This document shows positions 17,084 to 27,147 of a stretch of 64,000 bases of DNA, one piece after another. Under the pieces are notes generated by a model that was not told the DNA's origin, ran no database searches, and saw only the letters and a list, made by a program, of their open reading frames with translations. Each line of letters starts with the position of its first letter. Within the stretch, counting starts at the first letter, position 1. This stretch comes from Armatimonadota bacterium (GTDB lineage: Bacteria > Cloacimonadota > Cloacimonadia > Cloacimonadales > TCS61): the NCBI GenBank assembly GCA_013203665.1, contig JABMPU010000066.1:1-64000 (forward strand), given 5' to 3'. The position numbers and the translations under genes are program-made.

Positions 17084-17175
17084 TGTCATTCCCGTGAAAG
17101 CTTGTCCTCGTGTAATCGGGGACGGGAATCGATAATGGTGGCAAACGAGATTCCCAATCCAGTTGGGAATGACAG
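17084..17175. repeat. 'tgtcattcccgtgaaag...gattcccaatccagttgggaatgacag' repeat
   Basis: Same family as 10624-10810. Confidence 0.85.
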
Positions 17176-17233
17176 CAATCTTAGCGGAAAACGAAGCGGA
17201 CATGTTCGGCAACTGACGAAAGCTTCGTAATCT

Positions 17234-17516
17234 GTTGAACCTTTGAACCCCTGAACCTCTGAACCTTTAGATGAAACTTTCCGAATCTTATTTGAATGAT
17301 TTCCTTTGAGTGGAGCTTCGGAAAGACAAAATCACATTCCGAAGCCTTCTCGCAATTTTCCTGTTGAAAGAGGATTCGGAAGGTTTGAAGTAAAATTGGG
17401 AATGACAACAAACTTTTAATCCCTGAACCTTAGAGGATCACGAAGCAGAAGCTTCGTAATCAGTTGAACCTCTGAACCCTGAACCCTTGAACCTTGAACC
17501 CTTGAACCTCTCAACC
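17234..17516. repeat. Two clusters of degenerate tandem 'ttgaaccc/tgaacct' 7-8-mers (17234-17267, 17463-17516)
   Basis: gttgaacctttgaacccctgaacctctgaacc and gttgaacctctgaaccctgaacccttgaaccttgaacccttgaacctc; each preceded by 'agcttcgtaatc(t/a)gttgaacc'. Confidence 0.85.
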
Positions 17517-18842
17517 ACTTATAGACAACTCTTTTATCAAAACAGAAGCAGCACCGATCGAGTCCATATCGAACTTAAAATTATCTGCAATCATTTCTAC
17601 ATCTTTCAGAAGTTGCAGAACATTGCCGGAAACCGTGAATTGTTTTAACGAATGCAGCCTTTTCCCATTTTGATAAAGAAAACCTTCAGCAGAAAGAGAG
17701 AAATCTCCGGAAATGGGATTTGCGCCAGAATGCATTCCCTGCAAAGCTACGATCTCGATAACTTGGGAATGTTTTTTAAATAACTCTTCTTCTTTAATAT
17801 TTCCCTGCTCAAGATAGAAATTTGAAGGAGAAATCATCAGGCTTCCCTTATAACTCCTCGAACCATTTCCTGTTGATTTCACACCATCTTTTCTGGCTGT
17901 TTGAGTATTATGCAAAAATGATTTCAATTTACCTTTTTCGAGCAATACTGTTTTCTGTGATGGATAACCTTCACTGTCAAAAGCGCGAGTGGAGAATCCT
18001 TCCGGATAAAGAGCGTCATCTACTATTGAAACTTTTTCATTAGCAATTTGTTCTTCCAGTTTTCCTTTCAGGAGCGATTTTCCTTCCTGAACAGATTTTG
18101 CACTGAAAATGCTGGAAAACGTGGAAAGCATTGTTGCCATCATATCACAATTGAAAACTACCGGATATTTACCGGATTCGATTTGTTTCCCACCCAAAAG
18201 AGAAACTGCTTTTTCCACGCTTTTTTCTGCTATTTTTTTGGCATCAAATTTGGAGAAATCTCTACCAATAATAAAATCCAATCCCGAGCGTTTATCATCT
18301 TCTTCCTGAGTTAAAACCACACAAAATCCATACGCAGAATTTTGAGTATCTTCCTTGTTCAAACCTTTACTATTAGCAATTCTAAGAAAACTTTTGCCAT
18401 CACCATAAAGAGAATAAGGCACATTGAAAACTCTTTTATCAAGCCCTTTTGCAAACTTTTCCATCTCTTTGGCAAATTTAATTTTTTCTTCCACATCTAC
18501 TTTATCTAATTCTTCTGAAAAAACATTTAATTTCACATCGATATCAGGATAATTTTCCAGGCTCACAACTTCATCATTTTCAGAAAATTTGCTGTTTTCA
18601 ATAGCTTCATCCACAATCATGCGGAAGGTTTCGGAATCGAACTTTTCAGTATAAGCATATCCAACCTTTCCATCTTTGATGACTCTCACACTAATCCCTT
18701 TGGAATCTGCATATTTGAAGGATTCGATTTCCTGTTCATTTATACGAACAGAAAAGGAATTGTCAGCAACAAGCATAATTTCAATATCATCAGTTTTATC
18801 TTTTGCATACTCAAATATGGTGTTGAATTCTTTATCGTACAT
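17511..18842 (-). CDS. tldE: TldE/PmbA-family metalloprotease-related protein
   Basis: 443 aa; 'DSKGISVRVIKDGKVGYAYTEKFD', 'SGANPISGDFSLSAEGFLYQNGK', adjacent to tldD. Confidence 0.88.
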   Translation of the reverse strand: MYDKEFNTIFEYAKDKTDDIEIMLVADNSFSVRINEQEIESFKYADSKGISVRVIKDGKVGYAYTEKFDSETFRMIVDEAIENSKFSENDEVVSLENYPDIDVKLNVFSEELDKVDVEEKIKFAKEMEKFAKGLDKRVFNVPYSLYGDGKSFLRIANSKGLNKEDTQNSAYGFCVVLTQEEDDKRSGLDFIIGRDFSKFDAKKIAEKSVEKAVSLLGGKQIESGKYPVVFNCDMMATMLSTFSSIFSAKSVQEGKSLLKGKLEEQIANEKVSIVDDALYPEGFSTRAFDSEGYPSQKTVLLEKGKLKSFLHNTQTARKDGVKSTGNGSRSYKGSLMISPSNFYLEQGNIKEEELFKKHSQVIEIVALQGMHSGANPISGDFSLSAEGFLYQNGKRLHSLKQFTVSGNVLQLLKDVEMIADNFKFDMDSIGAASVLIKELSISG

Positions 18843-20233
18843 TATTGAACCTCCTTTCTTCCACCAACTATGATTTCATCAATTTTAATTGCAGGTTGAC
18901 CAACGGTGGTGGGAATGCTGCCGCTCACAGAACCGCACATTCCTTCTGCCAGAGAAAGATTATTAGCGACCATACTTATTTTTTTCAGAGCATCGGGTCC
19001 GTTTCCAATCAAAGTAGCACCTCTTACTGGTTCTGCTATTTTTCCATTTTTGATGAGATACCCTTCTCCAACCGCAAAATTGAAATTTCCGGTTCCTGGC
19101 ATCACTGAACCGCCACCCATTTTTTTAGCATATACTCCGAAATCAATAGTAGCAATCAAATTATTTAATGAATGTTTACCAGCAGCGAGATATGTATTTC
19201 TCATTCTCGACGCAGGAGCAAATTTATAGGATTGCCTTCTTCCGCTTCCTGTAGGTTTATATCCGGTTTTAATTGCTCCCATCTTATCTACCATAAACGA
19301 TTTCAAAATTCCTTTATGAATTAAGACAGTTTTCTGGGTAGGAAGTCCCTCATCATCGATGTTTTCCGAACCCCATTTATTGGGAATAGTACCATCATCG
19401 ATTGCTGTAACAACTGAACCTGCAACTTGTTTTCCCAATTTATCAGCAAAAACCGAAGCACCTTTTGCTACTGACGTAGTTTCCAAAGCATGTCCACAAG
19501 CTTCATGAAAAATCACGCCACCAAATCCGTTATCAATCACAACCGGAAATTTCCCGCCTGGAGCATAATCTGCATTAAGCATTGTAACAGCAATCTTGGC
19601 AGTTTTCACACCTAATGCCTTTGGATCGAGTTTCTTAAAAAACTCGTACCCCGCAGCTCCACCAGGACCTTCAGTACCCGTTTGTTTCTCCATACCGGAA
19701 GAGGCAATGGAACTGACATAAACACGTGAGTAATTTCTCGCATCCTCAGCCCATAATCCTTCACTATTAATAATTAATACATTCTGCATTTTTTCAGTAA
19801 ACCTGATATCCACTTGAGAAATCTGAGAGTTGTAATGTCTGGAAGCTTCATTGATTTTGCGGATGAAATCTATTTTATCTTTTTTGGGAACTGTATTATT
19901 AGGAATTTCTATAGGATTCATATTCTCAAACTGCAATTTAGTCAGATTGATTGCTTCATTTTTAGACTTTCCTTTGGCAGCTTTGCTCACAGCATCTGCT
20001 GCTGCCAAAAGTGATTTTTCGCTCAAATCATTTGTATAAGCATAAATTGCAGTCTCTCCGTAAAAAACTCTTACTCCCGCACCAAAATCATTTCCAACGA
20101 TATTCTGTTTGGTTTTGTTATCATTAAAAATAATAATTGAATTGAATGTGTTTTCAATGAAAATCTCAGCGAAATCAGCTCCATTGGAAAGTGCTTTATC
20201 AATCACTTTCTCTGCTAAAACTTTTTCTATCAT
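18842..20233 (-). CDS. tldD: TldD metalloprotease
   Basis: 'GGVIFHEACGHALETTSVAKGASVFADKLG' (HExxxH), 'DDEGLPTQKTVLI'; start at ATG 20233 (MIEKVLAEKVIDKAL) with RBS-like ggagg just upstream. Confidence 0.93.
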   Translation of the reverse strand: MIEKVLAEKVIDKALSNGADFAEIFIENTFNSIIIFNDNKTKQNIVGNDFGAGVRVFYGETAIYAYTNDLSEKSLLAAADAVSKAAKGKSKNEAINLTKLQFENMNPIEIPNNTVPKKDKIDFIRKINEASRHYNSQISQVDIRFTEKMQNVLIINSEGLWAEDARNYSRVYVSSIASSGMEKQTGTEGPGGAAGYEFFKKLDPKALGVKTAKIAVTMLNADYAPGGKFPVVIDNGFGGVIFHEACGHALETTSVAKGASVFADKLGKQVAGSVVTAIDDGTIPNKWGSENIDDEGLPTQKTVLIHKGILKSFMVDKMGAIKTGYKPTGSGRRQSYKFAPASRMRNTYLAAGKHSLNNLIATIDFGVYAKKMGGGSVMPGTGNFNFAVGEGYLIKNGKIAEPVRGATLIGNGPDALKKISMVANNLSLAEGMCGSVSGSIPTTVGQPAIKIDEIIVGGRKEVQ

Positions 20234-20428
20234 TGTCCCTCCAGCTTTTTTAAACAACTTTAATAATAAAATAAAAAAAATCTATATCAAATCTATAATA
20301 TTGAGTTGAAAAACTAATTCATAAGTTTGATGTCAAGCAGAAAAGGATATTTCAAATTGCACAATTTCAGATATTTGGGAAGTTTAAAATGATTGCTGAT
20401 AATTACTTAATGTTTAACTAATCTTTTA

Positions 20429-22735
20429 TTATTTAAGTAATAGAGCTTTGCTCTTTAACATTATTACATCTGTTTTCAATTGATAGAAATATACACCGGA
20501 AGAGACTTGTTGGTCACTGTCATTCTTTCCATTCCAATAAACTGAATGGTTTCCTTTTTCCATAAATTTATCATCGAGCAATGTCCTTACTTTCTGACCT
20601 TTTGCATTATAGACAATCAATTCTATGTCACTTGTATCTTCATGCAGATAAAAATATATTCTTGTACTGGGATTAAATGGATTGGGATAATTCTTCAATT
20701 CATAATCCCTTATCTTTAATTCTTCATTTATAACCGGAGCACCCTGCCACTCATAAGCTCCCATATCCACAGTTTCACCGAAGATACGAGGATTACCGGC
20801 AAGATCATATTCTGGTAGTTCGATGCCAGGTGGTAGCTCCAGAGTACCGGCATCTATACAGGGGGAATCATCTGAAAGCATGTAGGGATACTCTCCTGTT
20901 CCAGTCCATAAAGGATCTGTATCTAAATTTCCTTCCAGCCAATTAAGCGTGTTCCAATTTGAAGGATTTAAAATATTGGATTCTCCTCCTTCAATAAGAG
21001 AATTGTAAATATTCATAGTGAGTGGTTCTTCTGGTCCATCGTTAACAAGATAGATTTGATCCGTGACATTGCCGTAAAATATCGAATTTATTATATTGAA
21101 AGTAGAGCCTACCCCGCCAGCCAACAAAGCAGCGCCCTGCTCTTGCCCTCCTGATCCCGGTGTATAATTATTTCCTATTGTACAATTGATTAAATCAAGA
21201 TTGATACTAAAACTTACTGAGATTGCTGAGCAGGACATCGTCCAGTCTGTTGTATTATCCACGTTATCGGCTATTAATACATTCTTCATCGTAACCTGGT
21301 ATGGATCATCATCTGTTGCGCCAAATAAGAATACCGGAGTTGCAGAAAATATATCGGGATGGGTATATTGAGTAGAATTTTGGATCACCATATTTTCAAC
21401 TGTTGCAGTTTCATAGTCGTTAGTAAACCAAAACCTGATCTGCCAACCGCCCTGGTTATTTAAAAAATATACATTTTTTATATTAACATTTAAATCAATT
21501 ATACTAAAGACATATGACTCATGGATATTATTCTCAAAAATCAAGTTTTCAAAGTTTATATATCTATTTTCAAAACCTTCTGGATTGCCAACGTTAATTG
21601 AAACACCAATATTATGATCTATTACGTAACTATTGATGAAATTGATATTCTTAATCGTAATATTAAAATCATTATTGCAACAGTAGATAAAAGAAGTTAA
21701 TCCTTCAGCATCAAAGATAGTATTTTCCATCGATTCACCGATGAGGGATACATATCCCCGCAGATTTAAAGGGAATTTTTGATCATTCAGACTTTTGGAA
21801 TAGATCCCATCTGCCAGGTGAATCGTATGGGGATTTAAACTGTCTGATACGATCGATGAATAAGCATAATTTATTGTTTGTAAAGCATCATTTGCATTTA
21901 AGCCGCTATTGTTATTTGAACCCTGGGGAGAAACATACAGGTCGGCATTAATGGGTTCGAGCTTAGCATTTTGAACAATAAGGGTAACATCATTTTGCTG
22001 AACTGAATATTGATTGGTGGAACTTATAAAATAATAATCCGGTTCAAGTACAGTAAAGGTATCAACGATAACTGTTACAGGTTCCATTAATACCCAGGTT
22101 TTACGAAATTCACAACCTGATCTACTATAATTTAAATAAATATTGCACAATTCCTCTGTATCAAAAATAATAGTGGAATCATGAGTGATATAAATTCCTC
22201 CTCCGGCAGAATAAGCATGATTATCTGTAAATGTAACTCCTTTTAGAGTAGGATGGGAATATTTAATATAGATTCCACCACCACCATTGGCAGAATTTCC
22301 TTTAATCAGACATTTCCTGATAATTGGCGATGAATTTAAACAATAGACACCTCCACCATAAAAGTCTTGAACGTATAATGTTCCCGTTCCATTTTGAATA
22401 GTAAATCCACATAAAAGGGTTGTTTCAATCTCACCTGAAATGATCGAAACTACGCTGCCGTTTGCGTTACCATCAATGATCGTTTGAGAAATATAACTCT
22501 CATCATTTGTCGTCAGGAACAAACTGGCAACAGTGATGTTTTTTCCTATGAAATCTATATTCTCATAATAAGTGCCTGTATAGACCAGTACGGTATCGCT
22601 ATTAGAGGAAGCATTTATTCCTTCCTGGATGGTGGTGAAATTACCACCACCGGATTGATCGATTATCCAGGTGGTGGAATATAACCACTGATAGACACTG
22701 ATAAACACGAATAATAAGATAAATTTTATTTTCAT
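20429..22735 (-). CDS. Secreted right-handed beta-helix protein with type-A (T9SS-like) C-terminal sorting domain
   Basis: Start at ATG 22735 (MKIKFILLFVFISVYQWLYS signal peptide); beta-helix repeats; C-term 'LKNYPNPFNPSTRIYFYLHEDTSDIELIVYNAKGQKVRTLL...GVYFYQLKTDVIMLKSKALLLK'. The 35 aa upstream in the track ORF are translated repeat DNA. Confidence 0.88.
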   Translation of the reverse strand: MKIKFILLFVFISVYQWLYSTTWIIDQSGGGNFTTIQEGINASSNSDTVLVYTGTYYENIDFIGKNITVASLFLTTNDESYISQTIIDGNANGSVVSIISGEIETTLLCGFTIQNGTGTLYVQDFYGGGVYCLNSSPIIRKCLIKGNSANGGGGIYIKYSHPTLKGVTFTDNHAYSAGGGIYITHDSTIIFDTEELCNIYLNYSRSGCEFRKTWVLMEPVTVIVDTFTVLEPDYYFISSTNQYSVQQNDVTLIVQNAKLEPINADLYVSPQGSNNNSGLNANDALQTINYAYSSIVSDSLNPHTIHLADGIYSKSLNDQKFPLNLRGYVSLIGESMENTIFDAEGLTSFIYCCNNDFNITIKNINFINSYVIDHNIGVSINVGNPEGFENRYINFENLIFENNIHESYVFSIIDLNVNIKNVYFLNNQGGWQIRFWFTNDYETATVENMVIQNSTQYTHPDIFSATPVFLFGATDDDPYQVTMKNVLIADNVDNTTDWTMSCSAISVSFSINLDLINCTIGNNYTPGSGGQEQGAALLAGGVGSTFNIINSIFYGNVTDQIYLVNDGPEEPLTMNIYNSLIEGGESNILNPSNWNTLNWLEGNLDTDPLWTGTGEYPYMLSDDSPCIDAGTLELPPGIELPEYDLAGNPRIFGETVDMGAYEWQGAPVINEELKIRDYELKNYPNPFNPSTRIYFYLHEDTSDIELIVYNAKGQKVRTLLDDKFMEKGNHSVYWNGKNDSDQQVSSGVYFYQLKTDVIMLKSKALLLK

Positions 22736-22776
22736 GAAAATTCCTTCTCTGTTAAACTTGAGAAGTTTTCTGCAAT

Positions 22777-22840
22777 TGTCATTCCCGAGAAATCGGGAAT
22801 CATTAAGTTCATGGATTCCCAATCGAGTTGGGAATGACAA
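22777..22840. repeat. 'tgtcattcccgagaaatcgggaatc...gattcccaatcgagttgggaatgaca' repeat pair
   Basis: Direct reading; same family as 10624-10810. Confidence 0.9.
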
Positions 22841-22934
22841 ACCTTCTACTGGTTACGAAGTTTTTCTTCGTAAATTATCCATATTTAACCCGACTCGAGT
22901 TTTATAAACCCGAGTCGAGTTCATAAACGGAAGG

Positions 22935-25658
22935 CTATTTCAGAAGCAACATTTTTTTTACTTTTGTCTCCTTGCCTGCAGATATTTTATAGAAGTAAAT
23001 TCCTGAAGCAACCGGTTTTTTGTTATCATCTTTTCCATCCCAGGTAATTCTATGTTCTCCTGATTCAATTTGCTCTTTCAATAAAGTTTTAACTACTTGA
23101 CCCTTGATATTGTAAACTTTTAAATTGACCTTAGTATCTTCCGGTATTGAAAATGAAATTATTGTAAAAGGATTGAAGGGATTAGGATAGTTTGGATATA
23201 ATGTAACCTTGTTTAAACTTGGGATATCCTCTTCATCTTCCTCTAAATACAATTGAATTATATTGTGTTCCTGATCTCCAATTATCAATGGTTTAAGTTC
23301 AAATTTACCGGTTTCCAGGTTGAGGACATAATAACTTTTTACAGATTGACAGTCTCTACCACCACCATAAGATACTTGAAAAGTCAAATTATCTCCTCTA
23401 TTCACTGCATCTGTATATGCAAGTATTTGTAAAGGAAGTGAATCGATCACAGATGCCCCAACACAAATATCGTTTTCAAATACACCAATTTCAGTTAAAT
23501 TTCCACCGCCGGATATGGAATCCACTATTATAGCTTCATAATCTGGTTTTTCTTCATAGGTAAAGAATTCAGGAGTTTGACGTGTGTAACGAGATTTCGG
23601 TTCACCAAATATACTCCACTGGAAACCTATTATATCTTCTTTAACGCGAACTACATACCCTTTGCCATAATGTAGAGGTCTGATAGGATAATATGGTGTC
23701 GGATCATCTCTCCCTCGTCCAGGGTATGTCATGTCTTTCCATTCCCAATCCTCAGCTTTTATTGATTTTATCTTATCCCAATGCTGCCCGAAAGCATCGT
23801 CAATATCCTTGGTAGCTTTTATCCAGTATCCTATCCAGTTATCCTGTCCTGCAAGAAGATCAATTGTGGTTAAAGGATTAAGCAAAGTTCCTTCAGTATC
23901 AAGTTCTCTATAATAATAATAATATGGTAACTCAGGCAATACTTCAATTTTATAACATCTGGTGCTTTGTAGTTGATAGCCAGTCCAGGGTGTCCATGCT
24001 TCATCATCATATGTTAATGGACCATATCCTTGTTCATAACCAATTGGGCCATTATTAAGAACATCGATATTAGTAATTTCTTCAGGGAAATCTTCCATTT
24101 CCTCTAATACAGGTATTGCAGGTACAGGGTCATTACCTGTTCGATCAAGAACCGTGAAAGATTCCCAGTTCCAGCCATTATAAAGTGGTTTAAATTTCCA
24201 GAATAATTCTGTTTGTTCCATAAAAAGTACATTTGAGTCAGTTGTTACTTCACCATATATTGTTTTTTGTTCGTATCTATCTGATGTAAATCTAACTCGA
24301 TATTCTGTGCCAATTGGGGGCTGCTCATCAAATTGAACATAATAAAATCCTGTACTACTACGACGATAGACACCATATTTTATACCACCAGATGTTAAAT
24401 TTAAACATCCGATACTAATTGGATGTTTAGGACCAACATCACCTGATAATTTTGGTGGTAATGCATCAATCAGCTGTCCTACTATTGTAAAAGATGAAGG
24501 CTCAATATCAATTATTGCGCTTTGAAGCTCTATAAAATTGTAATTATATCCTTCTGGAATAAGATTATCCAAAGTACAATAACAATCACCGCTACCACCC
24601 CAACCCCAGTTTACTTTATAAAAACATGGTTCTGAAGCAGGATCAATAGAATACCCATGTAATATGAAATCATGAACACCAGTAACAGGTGGTGTTGTGT
24701 CACTACCGTTATAGTGAATTATTCTGGCGTTATCTATCTCATTTCTCATCAATAATTCCCAATCACCTTGATAAAAACTTCTAATTAAATGATCCGCTTT
24801 ATATCCAAAATTTTGGGCATAAGTACATTCAACATGCCATCCAACTACTGTCCCAGTACCTCCAGTAGCATACGTTGCCATTAATGCAACGCCACATGCA
24901 AAACTTAAGGCAGCAAATCCATCATCATAATGTATAGAATATTCTTCATTAAAGAGTTCTCTTATGTCTGAAAGGTAAGGGTCCAGTGTTTCAAAAGTTG
25001 GAAAATCATACTCATTATGATCTTCATCAATTTCAATAATTTCTATCCCATTCGAAACATAATTCGGTTCAGCAAATTCATTAGAAAAATAATAGTCGGA
25101 AATATATTTATGATAATTAATAACTTGAGCCATAGCAATTGGACCACATCCAGCAGGACAACGATAATTACCTATTAACGGTACAAAATTTTTGTATGGT
25201 TGTCCTTGAGACCAAGTAGGATCCATTTGCAATATAACAGTAGTACGATTGTAACTATATGTATTTTCATATAATTCCTGCCAGGTAATTCTATTTTCTT
25301 GAGAAAACAGGTTGTTTTCTATTATATCATAAATTTGCTCATTATAGCAATTTATTAACCATTCAAATCCAGGACTTCTTGATGATAATATTTCTCCTGT
25401 GTCATTATAAGCTAATATAGGTTCCGCATCATTTGAAGCAGATGTAATAACAAATCCTTCCTCTTCAAAATTGAAAATGTAAATTGTAGTAGTGTCTGAA
25501 TAACTCATAATTTCGAAATTTTTTAATATCAGGTTTTCAATTCCCGAAATAAATTTAAACCAGTTCTCTGCAACTACTTGTGCAGTGTTTACAGAAACTT
25601 GTTCTCCCCATAAAGAACAAATTAAGACTAAGAATAAACCTAAACAAATTGTTTTCAT
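22935..25658 (-). CDS. Peptidase C10 (streptopain)-family secreted protease with C-terminal sorting domain
   Basis: 907 aa; signal peptide; 'CPAGCGPIAMAQVINYHKY' (Cys region), 'VTGVHDFILHGYSIDP...FYKVNWGWGGSGDCYCTL' (His region and NWGWGG); C-term 'YPNYPNPFNPFTIISFSIPEDTKVNLKVYNIKGQVVKTLL...KVKKMLLLK'. Confidence 0.85.
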   Translation of the reverse strand: MKTICLGLFLVLICSLWGEQVSVNTAQVVAENWFKFISGIENLILKNFEIMSYSDTTTIYIFNFEEEGFVITSASNDAEPILAYNDTGEILSSRSPGFEWLINCYNEQIYDIIENNLFSQENRITWQELYENTYSYNRTTVILQMDPTWSQGQPYKNFVPLIGNYRCPAGCGPIAMAQVINYHKYISDYYFSNEFAEPNYVSNGIEIIEIDEDHNEYDFPTFETLDPYLSDIRELFNEEYSIHYDDGFAALSFACGVALMATYATGGTGTVVGWHVECTYAQNFGYKADHLIRSFYQGDWELLMRNEIDNARIIHYNGSDTTPPVTGVHDFILHGYSIDPASEPCFYKVNWGWGGSGDCYCTLDNLIPEGYNYNFIELQSAIIDIEPSSFTIVGQLIDALPPKLSGDVGPKHPISIGCLNLTSGGIKYGVYRRSSTGFYYVQFDEQPPIGTEYRVRFTSDRYEQKTIYGEVTTDSNVLFMEQTELFWKFKPLYNGWNWESFTVLDRTGNDPVPAIPVLEEMEDFPEEITNIDVLNNGPIGYEQGYGPLTYDDEAWTPWTGYQLQSTRCYKIEVLPELPYYYYYRELDTEGTLLNPLTTIDLLAGQDNWIGYWIKATKDIDDAFGQHWDKIKSIKAEDWEWKDMTYPGRGRDDPTPYYPIRPLHYGKGYVVRVKEDIIGFQWSIFGEPKSRYTRQTPEFFTYEEKPDYEAIIVDSISGGGNLTEIGVFENDICVGASVIDSLPLQILAYTDAVNRGDNLTFQVSYGGGRDCQSVKSYYVLNLETGKFELKPLIIGDQEHNIIQLYLEEDEEDIPSLNKVTLYPNYPNPFNPFTIISFSIPEDTKVNLKVYNIKGQVVKTLLKEQIESGEHRITWDGKDDNKKPVASGIYFYKISAGKETKVKKMLLLK

Positions 25659-25821
25659 TTTCCTCCTATTTTTTGGTTAGTTCTATCTAACTTATATTGA
25701 ATTAAATATATTTATGTCAAGAAAAAAAATTGTTAGCGTATTTCTCCCCATTTTAGTTTGACAGAATCAGCTTTCAGCAAAGATTGACTTGGTAGTATAA
25801 ATATTTACGAAAAGCAGGTTT

Positions 25822-27147
25822 ATGAGAAAAAATATAGTTGCAATTGTTGGTCGTCCCAATGTTGGGAAATCAACTCTTTTTAATAGAATATGCCGTAAAA
25901 GAAGCGCCATCGTTGATTTTGAAGAAGGAATAACCCGCGACAGGAAATACGAAGAAGCAGAATGGACAGGTCATTCTTTCATTGTCGTAGATACAGGTGG
26001 AATCATTCCCAAAACCGATGATAAGATAAACAAAGCCGTGAAATTTCAAGCGGAAATTGCTATTGACGAAGCTGACCTGGTTTTGTTTATGGTAGATGTA
26101 AAAGTGGGAACAACCGACATGGATATGGAAGTCGCCAAAATCCTTTCCGAACATCGGAAAAAAGTTATGCTGATTGTGAACAAAGTGGATAATGAAAAAG
26201 ATGAACTCGAGATTTTTGATTTCCTGAAATTAGGATTCGGTGAACCATTTCCAATTGCAGCAAATCAAGGAAGAAATATCGGTAACTTTCTGGATCAATT
26301 AATCAAGAAAATCGATACTGTACAATACGAATTTAGAGAAGACGATTCCATAAAAATCGCAATTGTGGGAAAACAAAATGTGGGCAAATCTTCCATAATC
26401 AATAAAATCTTAGGACAGGAAACAACGATCGTAACTGATATTCCGGGAACTACGCGAGACTCTATCGACCTTCATATAAATTATCATGAAAAGAAATTCA
26501 CTTTTATAGATACTGCCGGACTTCGCAGAAAGAAACGGGTTAAATACGGAGTTGAATATTTCAGTTCAATGCGAACCATCGAAAGTGTAAACCGGGCGGA
26601 TATTATTCTCATCATCTTAGACGCAACTGAAGAAATTTCTACTCAGGATCAGAAAATTGCGTCTTATGCTTACAGAAATTTCAAAGATATAATTATCATT
26701 TTTAATAAATGGGATTTAATAGAAAAGGAGAATTCAACACCGGGAAAATACATTCAAAATATAAAATCCGAACTAACCTTTCTCCAATTTGCACCAGTCA
26801 TTTTTGTTTCTGCACTCACAGGACAAAGAGTACAAAAGATCTTCGATAAAATACTGGAAGTGGAAGAAGAAAGCAAAAAAAGAATTCAAACTTCCGAACT
26901 GAATAAATTCCTGGAAAAAACCATAGCAAAATACCCGCCTGTTCACTCTACTGGGAAACACGTGAAAATCTTCTTTTGCACGCAGGTAAAAACTCATCCA
27001 CCCACTTTTGTTTTCTTTTGCAACGATCAAAAACTTGTCTCAGTTCAGTACAAACGCTATCTGAATAACCAACTTAGGGATGCTTTCAAGTTTGAAGGTG
27101 CAACTATCAGATGTTATTATCGAGGACGGAATAAGAATGGTTATTAG
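25822..27147 (+). CDS. der: Ribosome biogenesis GTPase Der (EngA)
   Basis: Two GTPase domains: 'IVGRPNVGKSTLFNRI...DTGG...NKVD' and 'IVGKQNVGKSSIINKI...DTAG...NKWD'; C-terminal KH-like domain. Confidence 0.97.
   Translation: MRKNIVAIVGRPNVGKSTLFNRICRKRSAIVDFEEGITRDRKYEEAEWTGHSFIVVDTGGIIPKTDDKINKAVKFQAEIAIDEADLVLFMVDVKVGTTDMDMEVAKILSEHRKKVMLIVNKVDNEKDELEIFDFLKLGFGEPFPIAANQGRNIGNFLDQLIKKIDTVQYEFREDDSIKIAIVGKQNVGKSSIINKILGQETTIVTDIPGTTRDSIDLHINYHEKKFTFIDTAGLRRKKRVKYGVEYFSSMRTIESVNRADIILIILDATEEISTQDQKIASYAYRNFKDIIIIFNKWDLIEKENSTPGKYIQNIKSELTFLQFAPVIFVSALTGQRVQKIFDKILEVEEESKKRIQTSELNKFLEKTIAKYPPVHSTGKHVKIFFCTQVKTHPPTFVFFCNDQKLVSVQYKRYLNNQLRDAFKFEGATIRCYYRGRNKNGY

Noticed and set aside
17181-17411. 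76-aa minus ORF 'MLSFPILLQTFRILFQQENCEKASECDF...'
   Set aside because: Runs through the repeat-rich tldE-downstream region, including TGAACC arrays; no coding support.
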